A stretch of 64,000 nt of DNA from Lachnospira sp. UBA3212 (GTDB taxonomy: Bacteria; Bacillota; Clostridia; Lachnospirales; Lachnospiraceae), in the NCBI GenBank assembly GCA_002363615.1, contig DEWK01000007.1:62001-126000 (forward strand), read 5' to 3'. Below, one piece after another: positions 37,094 through 46,555 of the stretch (position 1 is the stretch's first letter; every line of letters begins with the position of its first letter). The notes beneath the pieces are model-generated. The model did not search any database. It was not told the DNA's origin and worked only from the letters and a program-made list of their open reading frames with translations. Made by a program: the position numbers and the translations under genes.

Positions 37094-38482
37094 TTATTTT
37101 GACTTTTTACCTGCTTTTTTCTGAAGTTTTAATTCTTCAATCTTAGCCTCCGTTGCCTCTAACATCTCTTGCGTGTAGATTTCACGAAGACGACCGATGA
37201 CCTTGTAAATATCCTTTCTTCGGTTATGTAGGGAAGTTCCCTTAAACTGATATTTCTTATACTGTCCCGTCTGATCCTTTAAGCGAACGATTTTAATAGT
37301 GGTTTCCGCACCATTTCTTAATTCTTCAAAAACACTTTCAAATAATTCCACATCCTCCGGATGAATGGTCTTATCCTCAATTAGACTTGGCAGGAATTTT
37401 TTCATAAAAATAGGTTTCCCAAAACTTTCATTCCATGCGTCATTTAAAGTGCAAGTTTGCTTGCTTGGGTCATATTCAAAAATCACATCCTGCGACTGGT
37501 TGGTAATAATATTGTATCTTCGATAGCCAATACGGTTCTTTCGATAAAAGAAGATAAAGACTAAGAAGAGGTAACCTGCCAAAAAGACTAAGACTCCAAC
37601 TAAAATTAACTGGGTCCGAACAGAAATCTGAGAAACCCCGTCAATCTTGGATTCCACGGTTTTGGCCGTCATTACCGTTACCTCATACCAGTCATTTTGA
37701 TTTAACTTGGTATAACAGATATACCGTTTATACTGATCCTTACCTAAGGAAATAACCCCTGTCTTTCCTGACTTAATGCTGGTTTGGATTTCCTTAATCA
37801 CCTGTTTTTGATCCGGAACCAAGACATTTAACAAACTAAAGAAATTAGAAGTCATAACTGCCTTTGGTTTTGCTACCAAGGTTCCATCTTTTTTTACCAC
37901 AAAAGCATCGGCTTTTCCATCAAATACAGACTGGCCGATTAACTCCGTAAATTGGTTGGTGGTATAAGCACAAAGCAAAATGGATGTCACTTCTTTTTTA
38001 TGATTTTTTACAGGTACTGCAAAAAGGATCTCTTCTTCTTTCTGTCCAAGAGAAGTCACAATATCTGATACCGTCTTTTTCCCTTTAAAAGCTTCTTTAA
38101 TAAAATTTTCTTCCATCAAATCCTTGCATTCGATTTTCCCTACCAAAGCCTCTCCATCCGGATATACAAGATCCAGCTCTCTTTTTAAGACGCTTTCCTG
38201 CGTATTTAAATACTCTAAAATTTCTTCCCCATTCTCACGGTTATATTTAGCAATATTTGCCGCAATAAGGCTTAACTTATCATGGGTTGCCGTGATTCGA
38301 ATCCCAATATTATCGGCATTCTCATTCATAACATCCCTTACATACTGTTCACTATAGGAACTGATTTTGTTTGTAATTTTCTTGTTATTTCGAAAGAAAA
38401 TGCTGGTAGTTACACAGGCTACCACCACAATCATAATAATAGTAAACCAAAACACTCTTGGATTTTCTTTAATTTTTTTCAT
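37094..38482 (-). CDS. Membrane Cache-PAS protein without a recognisable output domain
   Basis: A 462-residue protein: transmembrane helix at about 11-31, an extracytoplasmic dCache-like sensor domain (about 35-275), a second transmembrane helix at about 281-303, a cytoplasmic PAS-like domain (about 310-440) and a short Lys/Glu coiled tail. No histidine kinase, GGDEF, EAL, HAMP or chemotaxis signalling domain follows; an intrinsic terminator overlaps the end. ATG 38482 has GGGAGGG five bases ahead. Whether it is a degraded diguanylate cyclase or chemoreceptor, or a genuine stand-alone sensor, cannot be told from sequence. Confidence 0.75.
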   Translation of the reverse strand: MKKIKENPRVFWFTIIMIVVVACVTTSIFFRNNKKITNKISSYSEQYVRDVMNENADNIGIRITATHDKLSLIAANIAKYNRENGEEILEYLNTQESVLKRELDLVYPDGEALVGKIECKDLMEENFIKEAFKGKKTVSDIVTSLGQKEEEILFAVPVKNHKKEVTSILLCAYTTNQFTELIGQSVFDGKADAFVVKKDGTLVAKPKAVMTSNFFSLLNVLVPDQKQVIKEIQTSIKSGKTGVISLGKDQYKRYICYTKLNQNDWYEVTVMTAKTVESKIDGVSQISVRTQLILVGVLVFLAGYLFLVFIFFYRKNRIGYRRYNIITNQSQDVIFEYDPSKQTCTLNDAWNESFGKPIFMKKFLPSLIEDKTIHPEDVELFESVFEELRNGAETTIKIVRLKDQTGQYKKYQFKGTSLHNRRKDIYKVIGRLREIYTQEMLEATEAKIEELKLQKKAGKKSK

Positions 38483-38492
38483 TCTACCCTCC

Positions 38493-39569
38493 CTAAGAAA
38501 TAATGGTTCCTCCGCCAAGCACCAGGTCTCCATCATAAAAGACAACTGCCTGACCTGGGGTTACTGCCCGTACCTTATGGTCAAAAATCACTTCCACTTT
38601 ATCCTGATCTATTTTTCTAATCTGACAAGGGTCCCCCTGGTGGTTGTATCGGATTTTGGCCACCACCTCTTTTGTCCCCTCAATATCTTCTACCGACATA
38701 AAGTTTAACCGATCACAGATCAAATGATCTGTAAATACATCTTCATTCTCCCCAATTACAACTTGATTGGTTTTTGGATCAATCTTTACCACAAATACCG
38801 GATGGCCCATGGCCAGTCCAAGCCCCTTTCTCTGACCCACGGTATAATGGGTGATTCCCTTATGTTTTCCTAACACATTACCGTGGATATCCACAAAATT
38901 TCCCTCCGGAATTTTTTTCTCAAGATTGCGATCAATAAATCCTGCATAATCTTGATCCGGAATAAAACAAATTTCCTGACTATCCGGCTTTTTGGAAATA
39001 CGGGCATTGATCCTTGCAGCAATCTCTCGTACCTGGTCCTTATAATAGTCTCCTATCGGCATTAGGGTTTTAGATAGTTGATCCTGCGTTAAATTATAGA
39101 GAGCATAGGTCTGATCCTTTTGTGCCGTAACGGATTTTCTTAGGGCATAACGACCATTCTCCAACTTTTCTACCCTGGCATAATGACCAGTAGCAATATA
39201 ATCCGCCCCAATCTCCATACTTCTTTGAAGAAGGGATTCCCACTTTACATAACGATTACAGGCAATACAAGGATTTGGAGTCCTTCCCTTTTTATATTCT
39301 TCAATAAAATACGAGATTACCTTTTCCTGAAAAACCTCCTTAAAATTCATAACATAATAGGGAATCTCTAAGGCATTGGCCACTCTTCTGGCATCATCTA
39401 CCGCTGATAAACCACAACAACCATTTCCCTTAGCAGTCTCTTCCGGGTTTTCCGACTGCCAGATCTGCATGGTGACACCAATCACATTATATCCTTGTTC
39501 CTTTAACAAATAGGCACAGACCGATGAATCCACTCCACCTGACATTCCTACCACTACCGTCTTTGACAT
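38493..39569 (-). CDS. mnmA: tRNA-specific 2-thiouridylase MnmA
   Basis: A 358-residue enzyme thiolating U34 of tRNA Lys, Glu and Gln. The PP-loop GMSGGVDSSV is at residues 8-17, the catalytic Cys pair is in PNPCIACNRYVKW and SQEICFIPD, and the C-terminal beta-barrel is complete. It lies 10 bp upstream of the Cache-PAS gene, so read-through is possible, though the functions look unrelated. Confidence 0.96.
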   Translation of the reverse strand: MSKTVVVGMSGGVDSSVCAYLLKEQGYNVIGVTMQIWQSENPEETAKGNGCCGLSAVDDARRVANALEIPYYVMNFKEVFQEKVISYFIEEYKKGRTPNPCIACNRYVKWESLLQRSMEIGADYIATGHYARVEKLENGRYALRKSVTAQKDQTYALYNLTQDQLSKTLMPIGDYYKDQVREIAARINARISKKPDSQEICFIPDQDYAGFIDRNLEKKIPEGNFVDIHGNVLGKHKGITHYTVGQRKGLGLAMGHPVFVVKIDPKTNQVVIGENEDVFTDHLICDRLNFMSVEDIEGTKEVVAKIRYNHQGDPCQIRKIDQDKVEVIFDHKVRAVTPGQAVVFYDGDLVLGGGTIIS

Positions 39570-39600
39570 AAATTGCTCCTTTATTCCTAGTATAAATCAA

Positions 39601-39622
39601 TAGGGGAGACAATGTCTCCCCT
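39601..39622 (-). terminator. Candidate ssrA terminator
   Basis: A perfect 9-bp inverted repeat AGGGGAGAC/GTCTCCCCT with an AAT loop about 70 bp after the tmRNA 3' end. The T-tract is weak, so efficiency is uncertain. Confidence 0.55.
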
Positions 39623-39690
39623 ACGAAGTCCTGCTAAACAAAGCATCTGATTCCTTTTTTGAAATCCAACGAATTCCACCTGCTATTAAG

Positions 39691-40031
39691 TGGAGCTGAG
39701 GGGAATCGAACCCCTGTCCGAAATTCTCTCCCTAAAGGTTTCTCCCACTACAGTTCCTGTATAAACATTCCCTTCGCCAGGCTCCCAGGAACAGGATCCT
39801 AACTTCAGTAGCTTCATGAATTCTTTATCCGTGTCAAAGCTTTCACGAATAAGTTCCCTGTAAAGTCGATGCCTGTTCCTAAGCTACAGGAGACCTAAGA
39901 CAGACAAGCTGCAACTAGGCAGCGATTGCTAAACTATCGTTTGCGTTTAAATTTAAAGTTAGTAGTTTTAGGTGTTACCTCACCAGTGGCTTCCTAAACT
40001 TCAAAAACCCCGTCGAAACCAGTACAACCCC
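39691..40031 (-). ncRNA. ssrA: Transfer-messenger RNA (tmRNA)
   Basis: The 5' end reads GGGGTTGTACTGGTTTCGAC and the 3' end has the T-arm GGTTCGATTCCCC and an encoded CCA (39691-39693), pairing as an Ala-tRNA-like domain. The tag ORF at 39944-39915 encodes ANDSLAIAA then TAG. tmRNA rescues stalled ribosomes with SmpB, and RNase R degrades the defective mRNA; both genes lie directly upstream. Length of about 341 nt is normal. Confidence 0.96.
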
Positions 40032-40090
40032 AAAATTAGGTCTCTATTCGAGACTCTATTACCGGACACTGGTACTTAAGTGCTAGTCCT

Positions 40091-40118
40091 ATCATAACAC
40101 ATTTTTCTTTTTTGACAA
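40091..40118 (-). promoter_or_regulatory. ssrA promoter
   Basis: -35 TTGTCA (40113-40118), 16-bp spacer, extended -10 TGTTATGAT (core TATGAT 40091-40096) on the minus strand. It leaves a precursor leader of about 50 nt before the mature 5' end, consistent with RNase P processing. Confidence 0.8.
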
Positions 40119-40123
40119 GTATC

Positions 40124-40591
40124 TTATCGAAGGCCAAGTTTGAAATCTCTTTCTGCCTCACGCTTCTGGTCCTTCTTTGCAATATCCTCTCGCTTATCAT
40201 AAAGCTTTTTACCCTTGGCAAGACCAATTTCTACTTTTACACGACCATTGTTAAAATATACCTCCAAAGGCACAATGGTTAAACGTTCTTCCTTCACTTT
40301 ATCCAAGAGTTTTCGAATCTCACTCTTGTGAAGTAAAAGTTTTTTGATTCGAAGAGGATCCCTGTTAAAGATATTTCCCTTTTCATAAGGGGAAATATGC
40401 ATACCATACACAAAAACTTCTCCCTCTTCTATTTTAACATAGGCTTCTTTAATGCTACATTTGCCCATACGCAGGGACTTCACTTCTGTTCCGTGAAGCT
40501 CAATTCCTGCTTCATATTTTTCCAGAATAAAATAATCATGATATGCCTTTTTATTGTTGGCAATCAGCTTACGTCCCTTATCCCTAGCCAT
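40124..40591 (-). CDS. smpB: SsrA-binding protein SmpB
   Basis: A 155-residue OB-fold protein that binds tmRNA and takes it to stalled ribosomes. Signature segments are NKKAYHDYFILEKYEAGIEL, GTEVKSLR and DKREDIAKKDQKREAERDF with the basic C-terminal tail that mimics mRNA in the decoding channel. It is 1 bp after rnr and just before ssrA. Confidence 0.97.
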   Translation of the reverse strand: MARDKGRKLIANNKKAYHDYFILEKYEAGIELHGTEVKSLRMGKCSIKEAYVKIEEGEVFVYGMHISPYEKGNIFNRDPLRIKKLLLHKSEIRKLLDKVKEERLTIVPLEVYFNNGRVKVEIGLAKGKKLYDKREDIAKKDQKREAERDFKLGLR

Positions 40592-40592
40592 A

Positions 40593-42761
40593 CTATTTCT
40601 CCTCTTCCACTAGTGAAAAATCAATCGCACGAAGACGAACATCTGAGGCATCTACCTTTACTAGGCATGGGTCTCCAATTCGAAATACCTTTCGATTTGC
40701 CTCTCCAATTAAGATTCTATGCTCTTCATCATAAACATAGTAATCATCCTTCATACTACGTACAGAAACCAGTCCTTCTACCGTGTTTTCCAAGCGAACA
40801 TAAATCCCCCAACTGGTTACACCGGTAATGATTCCCGAAAATACCTCGCCTACATATTTTTTCATATAGGCTGCCATCATAATCTTATTGGCATCACGCT
40901 CGGCATCCACGGCTCTACGCTCATTTTCAGAGGTAGAAGTAGCCACTCCATCCCCGATTTCACGGAAATGATCCATACGCTTCTCATCTAACTCTCCATG
41001 AAGTTGCTCCTTGATGATTCGATGGATGTAAAGATCCGGATATCTACGAATTGGCGAAGTGAAGTGTGAATAATACTTCATGGCCAAACCAAAGTGTCCG
41101 TCTGCAGTTACGGTATAGTGGGCCTGCTTCATAGAACGAAGGACCATGGTTGATACCAAGGCTTCCTTATCTGTTCCTTTTACCTTTCTTAATACCTCTG
41201 CTAACTTTCCCGGATGAATTCCATGCTCGTCTCCTTCATTATGAAGGATAATTCCAAGTTCTGCAAGATTTCGCTTTAATTCGGTAATTCTATCCTCATC
41301 TGGAATATCATGGGTACGATAAAGGAATGGCACTTCCTTCCAGAAGAAATGTTCTGCAACGGTAGCATTGGCCATTAACATGAATTCCTCGATCATCATA
41401 GTTGCCTGCGTGCGGTCATATGGATGAATATCGATTGGATTGCAATTTTCATCTAAGACAATCTTAGTTTCTGAAAACTCAAAGTCAATGGTTCCATTTT
41501 TCATACGAACCTCATTTAAAATGTCCTGTAATTCATGCATTTTCATTAACAGGTCTACATATGGCAGGTAGTCCTCTTCTGGGTTTCCATCAAAGACTCT
41601 CTGTACGCTGTCGTAGTTCATACGCTTATCTACATTAATAACCGAAGCACAAATCTCATGTCCGACAACCTTTCCCTTGGAATCAATGTCCACGAAACAG
41701 GTCATAGCAAGACGATTCACTCCTTCATTTAGGGAGCAAATGCCATTGGATAATTTTTTTGGAAGCATTGGAATAACCATATCCGGCATATAGCATGAGG
41801 TTCCTCGCTTGTATGCTTCTTCATCTAACGGAGTATTTTCTGTTACATAATGACTAACATCTGCAATATGTACTCCCAAGTGATAAATTCCATCCTCTGA
41901 TACGGTCAAACTTACTGCATCATCCAAGTCCTTAGAATCTAATCCATCGATGGTTACCATGGTAAGATTTCTAAGATCTTTTCTTCCCACCATTTCGGTT
42001 GGCTGCACATCATCCGGAATAGATTTAATCTGAGCCTGGACTTCCGCTGGAAACTCCGGTGTAAATTCATAGGTTCTCCGAACCGCTTTCATCTCTGTTT
42101 CAAGTTCGCTTGCGTCACCTAGGATTTCTACAATCTTTCCCGATGGCTTCTTTCTCTTTCCATCTCCAAAGCTCGTTACCTTTACCACAACCTTGCTACC
42201 AGTTTTCGCTTCCATGCTATTACGGCCCTCCACGAAAATGTCCTGATTATATTTGGGATTATCTAAGATAACAAATCCAAAGGTCTTATTATTCTGGAAA
42301 TTACCAATGAACTCCGTATGTGCTCTCTGTAAGACTTTTACAATCTTACCGGTATCCTTCTCATCTTCTCCTTCTGCCTTCTTTACAATGGTTACAAGGA
42401 CTGTATCCTCATGAAATGCTCCATGAGTATCATCCTTAGGGACAAAAATTTCAATCGGCTCTGCTTCCGGATTTTCCTCATCTACCACCTTCACAAAACC
42501 AAATCCTGATTTGGTTGCCCAAAAGCTTCCTACTAAACCAGTAAGGTCGCTTTTCCTATATTTTTCCTTGCTGCTAATGGTCACTTTCCCCTCAGCAATC
42601 AAAGCATCTAACACTTCCTTTAAGTCCTCACGGTTCTCTTTTTTCACATCTAAAAGAATCGCAATTTCCTTTAATTTCATTGGTTTGTAGCTTTTTTCAT
42701 TCACTAAATCAAGCACAATCTGCTTTTTGTCTTCCATTGTTTTACTAATAAATTCTTCCAT
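40593..42761 (-). CDS. rnr: Ribonuclease R
   Basis: A processive 3'-5' exoribonuclease of about 722 residues. Domains in order: an N-terminal winged helix, two cold-shock domains, the RNB catalytic domain with the Asp cluster (TIDGLDSKDLDDAVS near 290) and a C-terminal S1 domain. I prefer ATG 42761, preceded by AGAAGAAAAG; an in-frame TTG at 42806 has no ribosome site. It is 1 bp upstream of smpB and acts with tmRNA in mRNA clearance. Confidence 0.94.
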   Translation of the reverse strand: MEEFISKTMEDKKQIVLDLVNEKSYKPMKLKEIAILLDVKKENREDLKEVLDALIAEGKVTISSKEKYRKSDLTGLVGSFWATKSGFGFVKVVDEENPEAEPIEIFVPKDDTHGAFHEDTVLVTIVKKAEGEDEKDTGKIVKVLQRAHTEFIGNFQNNKTFGFVILDNPKYNQDIFVEGRNSMEAKTGSKVVVKVTSFGDGKRKKPSGKIVEILGDASELETEMKAVRRTYEFTPEFPAEVQAQIKSIPDDVQPTEMVGRKDLRNLTMVTIDGLDSKDLDDAVSLTVSEDGIYHLGVHIADVSHYVTENTPLDEEAYKRGTSCYMPDMVIPMLPKKLSNGICSLNEGVNRLAMTCFVDIDSKGKVVGHEICASVINVDKRMNYDSVQRVFDGNPEEDYLPYVDLLMKMHELQDILNEVRMKNGTIDFEFSETKIVLDENCNPIDIHPYDRTQATMMIEEFMLMANATVAEHFFWKEVPFLYRTHDIPDEDRITELKRNLAELGIILHNEGDEHGIHPGKLAEVLRKVKGTDKEALVSTMVLRSMKQAHYTVTADGHFGLAMKYYSHFTSPIRRYPDLYIHRIIKEQLHGELDEKRMDHFREIGDGVATSTSENERRAVDAERDANKIMMAAYMKKYVGEVFSGIITGVTSWGIYVRLENTVEGLVSVRSMKDDYYVYDEEHRILIGEANRKVFRIGDPCLVKVDASDVRLRAIDFSLVEEEK

Positions 42762-42835
42762 CTTTTCTTCTACTTTCTTTCCTTCTATTTCGACTTGTTT
42801 GACCAAAGGTCTGGCGTCTATTTTCCTTTAGGCAT

Positions 42836-42865
42836 GAAAAAAGCTCTCTGATCGTTCAGAGAGCT
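42836..42865 (-). terminator. Terminator after secG
   Basis: AGCTCTCTG/CAGAGAGCT stem (42842-42865) followed on the minus strand by six T residues. It separates secG from rnr. Confidence 0.88.
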
Positions 42866-42877
42866 GTCAATCGCATC

Positions 42878-43114
42878 TTAGAAACTTACCTGCAGTAAAA
42901 TAGCAATAATGAGAAAAGCGGTCCCAAGGAATCTAGTTGCTCGAATTAAAGCACCCTGTTTTGAACGTCCCTTGTTCTTCTCCCAGTAACTATCTACCTG
43001 TCCGGTAAATGCAGAACCAAATCCTGCGTCCTTACCTTCCTGACATAAAATAACAATTGTTAATGCTACACTGACTAAAATAAATAAAATCGTTAAAATT
43101 AATTTAAAATCCAC
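42878..43114 (-). CDS. secG: Preprotein translocase subunit SecG
   Basis: A 78-residue protein with two transmembrane helices (about 2-21 and 58-77) joined by a loop with GKDAGFGSAF and a basic stretch. SecG stimulates SecA-driven export with SecYE. Position between tpiA and rnr is standard in Firmicutes. Confidence 0.92.
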   Translation of the reverse strand: MDFKLILTILFILVSVALTIVILCQEGKDAGFGSAFTGQVDSYWEKNKGRSKQGALIRATRFLGTAFLIIAILLQVSF

Positions 43115-43206
43115 GATGACACCTCCTAATAATCAAACATGGCTATCTTACCACAAGGTCAATGATAAATCAAGAACTTATTTCCCAAATGTCTTTTAAG
43201 AAACGA

Positions 43207-43250
43207 AAAAAGTGGCTTATCCCACATCAAGTCTGGGATAAACCACTTTA
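43207..43250 (-). terminator. Terminator after tpiA
   Basis: Long inverted repeat AAAGTGGTTTATCCCA...TGGGATAAGCCACTTTTTT on the minus strand, 15 bp past the tpiA stop. Confidence 0.9.
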
Positions 43251-43264
43251 TCTTTAGCCAAAAA

Positions 43265-44032
43265 CTAGATTCGATAAGCCAACTGACGATCGTAATTTAC
43301 AATTCGACCAAAATCAGTCTTTAAGGATGCTCCTCCCACTAAACCGCCATCAATATCTGGCTGCGAAAAAAGGAAGGGAGCTGAATCAGCATTCACGGAT
43401 CCACCGTACTGAATACGGATCATATCTGCTGTCTCATCATCGTATAATTCGCGAATACAAGAACGGATCTCCTGGCATACTTCCTGAGCCTGCTCAGGAG
43501 TTGCAACCTTTCCGGTTCCAATCGCCCAAATTGGCTCATATGCAATGATTGCCTTCTTGGCATTGCTAGCAGGCACCCTTGCAAATGCACTTTTTATCTG
43601 GGTCCTTACAAAATCAATGGTTACACCCTGTTCTCTCTGAATCAAGGTTTCTCCACAACAAATAATTGGAATCAGATTGTGTTCAAACGCCTTTAATACC
43701 TTCTTGTTTACGGTTTCATTGGTCTCTGCGAAATGCTCGCGTCTCTCCGAGTGACCAACGATTACATAAGTTACACCGGCATCCACTAACATATTCGGAG
43801 AGACTTCTCCGGTATATGCACCATTCTCTTCGAAGTACATGTTCTCAGCACCGATTTTTATTTTTGTACCTTTCACCGCTTCAACTACGGGAATAATATC
43901 AATATCCGGTACGCAGAAGACAACGTCTACGTCCTTGCTTTCTACCAATGGCTTTAATTCGTTCACCAATGCCACTGCTTCTGAAGGGGTCTTGTTCATC
44001 TTCCAGTTACCTGCAACGATCTTTCTCCTCAT
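43265..44032 (-). CDS. tpiA: Triosephosphate isomerase
   Basis: A 255-residue TIM barrel interconverting DHAP and glyceraldehyde-3-P. GNWKMNK near 7-13 contains the catalytic Asn and Lys, the catalytic His is in IVGHSERRE near 95 and the catalytic Glu in AYEPIWAIGTG near 168. It is the third gene of gap-pgk-tpiA. Confidence 0.97.
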   Translation of the reverse strand: MRRKIVAGNWKMNKTPSEAVALVNELKPLVESKDVDVVFCVPDIDIIPVVEAVKGTKIKIGAENMYFEENGAYTGEVSPNMLVDAGVTYVIVGHSERREHFAETNETVNKKVLKAFEHNLIPIICCGETLIQREQGVTIDFVRTQIKSAFARVPASNAKKAIIAYEPIWAIGTGKVATPEQAQEVCQEIRSCIRELYDDETADMIRIQYGGSVNADSAPFLFSQPDIDGGLVGGASLKTDFGRIVNYDRQLAYRI

Positions 44033-44080
44033 ATACCTTACCCTCTCTTTTTAGCAATCTACCCTTGTTTTGTCCTGGTT

Positions 44081-45274
44081 CTACTTGTCGTTAGCTGCTG
44101 CTACACCTGGAAGTTCCTTACCCTCAAGGAATTCAAGGGAAGCTCCACCACCGGTAGAGATATGAGTCATCTTATCACCATAACCAAGCTGGTTTACAGC
44201 TGCTGCCGAATCACCACCACCGATGATTGTAACAGCATCTTCAAGATCAGCCATAGCCTTTGCTACTGCGATTGTTCCAGCTGCAAAGTTTGACATCTCG
44301 AATACACCCATAGGTCCATTCCATACAACGGTCTTAGCACCCTTTAATGCATCTGCATAAAGCGCCTGAGTCTTAGGTCCTATATCAAGACCCATCTCAT
44401 CATCCGCCATATCACCTTCTACAGTATGGAAAGGAACATCGTTGCTAAATTCCTTCGCTACTACTGCATCAACAGGAAGAAGAAGATTTACACCCTTATC
44501 CTTAGCCTTCTGAACCATTTCATTGGCATAATCAAGATAATCATCCTCAACTAATGACTTACCAACCTTTTCACCGGCAGCCTTTGCAAATGTAAAGCAC
44601 ATACCACCACCAATGATCAAGGTATCAACCTTATCAAGTAAGTTGTTGATTACGGAAATCTTTGAAGAAACCTTTGATCCACCAAGAATTGCAACGAATG
44701 GTCTCTTTGGATTTTCTACTGCATTACCAAGGAAATCAATCTCCTTCTGCATTAAGTAACCTACTACTGCTGTATCCACATACTGGGTTACACCAACGTT
44801 TGAGCAGTGTGCTCTGTGAGCTGTACCAAATGCATCATTTACAAATACATCTGCCAATGAAGCAAGATCCTTGCTGAAGCTTTCTTCATTCTTGGTCTCT
44901 TCTGCTCTATAACGTGTGTTCTCAAGTAAAACAACATCTCCATCATTCATAGCCTCGACAGCTGCCTTTGCGTTTGGTCCAATAACCTCAGGATCAGCTG
45001 CAAACTTAACATCCTGTCCAAGAAGTTCACTTAATCTTACTGCAACCGGTGCAAGTGAAAGCTCTGGCTTTGGCTCTCCCTTTGGCTTACCAAGGTGTGA
45101 GCAAAGGATTACCTTTCCACCATCTGCAATTAACTTCTTAATAGTAGGAAGAGCAGCTACAAGACGATTCTCGTCTGTGATCTTTCCATCTTTTAATGGC
45201 ACGTTAAAGTCACAACGTACTAACACTCTCTGGCCCTTAACATTGATATCATCTACTGATTTTTTATTTAACAT
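44081..45274 (-). CDS. pgk: Phosphoglycerate kinase
   Basis: A 397-residue two-domain glycolytic kinase. VRCDFNVPL near 21, the substrate Arg/His region CSHLGKPKG near 60, and the nucleotide motif TIIGGGDSAAAV near 348 are intact. ATG 45274 has an AGAGAGG site; the longer frame starts within the gap-pgk terminator. A strong intrinsic terminator sits between gap and pgk, so pgk expression depends on read-through or an unseen promoter. Confidence 0.97.
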   Translation of the reverse strand: MLNKKSVDDINVKGQRVLVRCDFNVPLKDGKITDENRLVAALPTIKKLIADGGKVILCSHLGKPKGEPKPELSLAPVAVRLSELLGQDVKFAADPEVIGPNAKAAVEAMNDGDVVLLENTRYRAEETKNEESFSKDLASLADVFVNDAFGTAHRAHCSNVGVTQYVDTAVVGYLMQKEIDFLGNAVENPKRPFVAILGGSKVSSKISVINNLLDKVDTLIIGGGMCFTFAKAAGEKVGKSLVEDDYLDYANEMVQKAKDKGVNLLLPVDAVVAKEFSNDVPFHTVEGDMADDEMGLDIGPKTQALYADALKGAKTVVWNGPMGVFEMSNFAAGTIAVAKAMADLEDAVTIIGGGDSAAAVNQLGYGDKMTHISTGGGASLEFLEGKELPGVAAANDK

Positions 45275-45303
45275 GAATAAAACCTCTCTTTTCTTAATTT
45301 TAT

Positions 45304-45334
45304 AAAAAAAGGGTCCGGCCCAATGACCGGACCC
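45304..45334 (-). terminator. Intercistronic terminator between gap and pgk
   Basis: Minus-strand GGGTCCGG, an 8-nt loop, CCGGACCC, then seven T residues (hairpin 45311-45334). It lies 25 bp after the gap stop and 30 bp before pgk. Confidence 0.88.
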
Positions 45335-45360
45335 CTTTCGGATCAATACCAAATATGAAC

Positions 45361-46398
45361 TTATGCTAATTCAGCAAAGTACTTAATTGTACGAACCATC
45401 TGGCTTGTGTATGAGTTCTCGTTGTCATACCATGAAACAACCTGAACTTCATAAAGATCATCCGCAATCTGGTTAACCATTGTCTGGGTTGCATCAAATA
45501 ATGAACCAAATCTCATACCGATAACGTCAGATGAAACGATCGGATCTTCGTTGTATCCAAATGACTCTGAAGTAGCAGCCTTCATAGCAGCGTTGATAGC
45601 TTCAGCTGTAACGTCAGCCTTCTTTACAACTGCTGTAAGGATTGTTGTAGAACCGGTAGGTACAGGTACTCTCTGTGCAGAACCGATTAACTTTCCGTTT
45701 AATTCTGGAATTACAAGTCCGATTGCCTTAGCAGCTCCTGTTGAGTTAGGAACGATATTAGCAGCACCAGCTCTTGCTCTTCTTAAGTCACCCTTTCTGT
45801 GTGGACCATCAAGAATCATCTGGTCACCAGTGTAAGCGTGAATGGTAGACATGATACCTGACTGGATTGGTGCATAATCGTTAAGTGCCTTAGCCATAGG
45901 TGCAAGACAGTTGGTAGTACATGAAGCAGCTGAGATGATCTGATCATCTGCTGTTAAAGTACCTTCGTTTACTGAATATACGATGGTCTTAAGATCCTTA
46001 CCAGCTGGAGCTGAGATAACAACCTTCTTAGCACCTGCATTGATATGAGCCATAGACTTCTCCTTAGAGGTGTAGAAACCTGTACACTCAAGAACAACAT
46101 CAACACCAATCTCGCCCCAAGGAAGCTCGTTAGCGTCTGCCTTAGCATAGATTGTAAGAGTCTTTCCATCCACTGTGATTGTTCCAGCCTCGTCATCAGC
46201 TGTTACAGTGTGAAGATTCTCACCGATCTTTCCACAATATCCGCCCTGTGCGGTATCATACTTTAATAAGTTAGCAAGCATTGAAGGCTTTGTTAAGTCG
46301 TTGATAGCGACTACATCATAACCCTCTGCTCCGAACATCTGTCTGAATGCAAGACGTCCAATACGTCCAAAACCATTAATTGCAACTTTTACTGCCAT
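45361..46398 (-). CDS. gap: Glyceraldehyde-3-phosphate dehydrogenase, type I
   Basis: A 345-residue NAD-dependent glycolytic enzyme. It starts MAVKVAINGFGRIGRLAFR; the catalytic Cys is in SAASCTTNCLAP near 158 and the active His follows in the STIHAYTGDQ region. ATG 46398 has AGGAGG seven bases ahead. Its own consensus promoter lies 75 bp upstream. Confidence 0.97.
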   Translation of the reverse strand: MAVKVAINGFGRIGRLAFRQMFGAEGYDVVAINDLTKPSMLANLLKYDTAQGGYCGKIGENLHTVTADDEAGTITVDGKTLTIYAKADANELPWGEIGVDVVLECTGFYTSKEKSMAHINAGAKKVVISAPAGKDLKTIVYSVNEGTLTADDQIISAASCTTNCLAPMAKALNDYAPIQSGIMSTIHAYTGDQMILDGPHRKGDLRRARAGAANIVPNSTGAAKAIGLVIPELNGKLIGSAQRVPVPTGSTTILTAVVKKADVTAEAINAAMKAATSESFGYNEDPIVSSDVIGMRFGSLFDATQTMVNQIADDLYEVQVVSWYDNENSYTSQMVRTIKYFAELA

Positions 46399-46470
46399 TT
46401 TGAAACCTCCTAGTTTATAATATTGGTAATCTCCCGTCAAATATGATAGCTTTTGACGAGCCACAAACTT

Positions 46471-46499
46471 ATTTTACATAAGTTGCCCAAAAATATCAA
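46471..46499 (-). promoter_or_regulatory. gap promoter
   Basis: -35 TTGATA (46494-46499), 17-bp spacer, -10 TAAAAT (46471-46476) on the minus strand. Confidence 0.8.
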
Positions 46500-46555
46500 G
46501 TGTTTCAAAGGCCAGATTCTAACTTTTTTTACATTTTTGCTCATTTTTATGTTTC

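Noticed and set aside
39691..39720. tRNA-like 3' end with encoded CCA
   Set aside because: It is the tRNA-like domain of tmRNA, not a separate tRNA gene; no anticodon arm is present.
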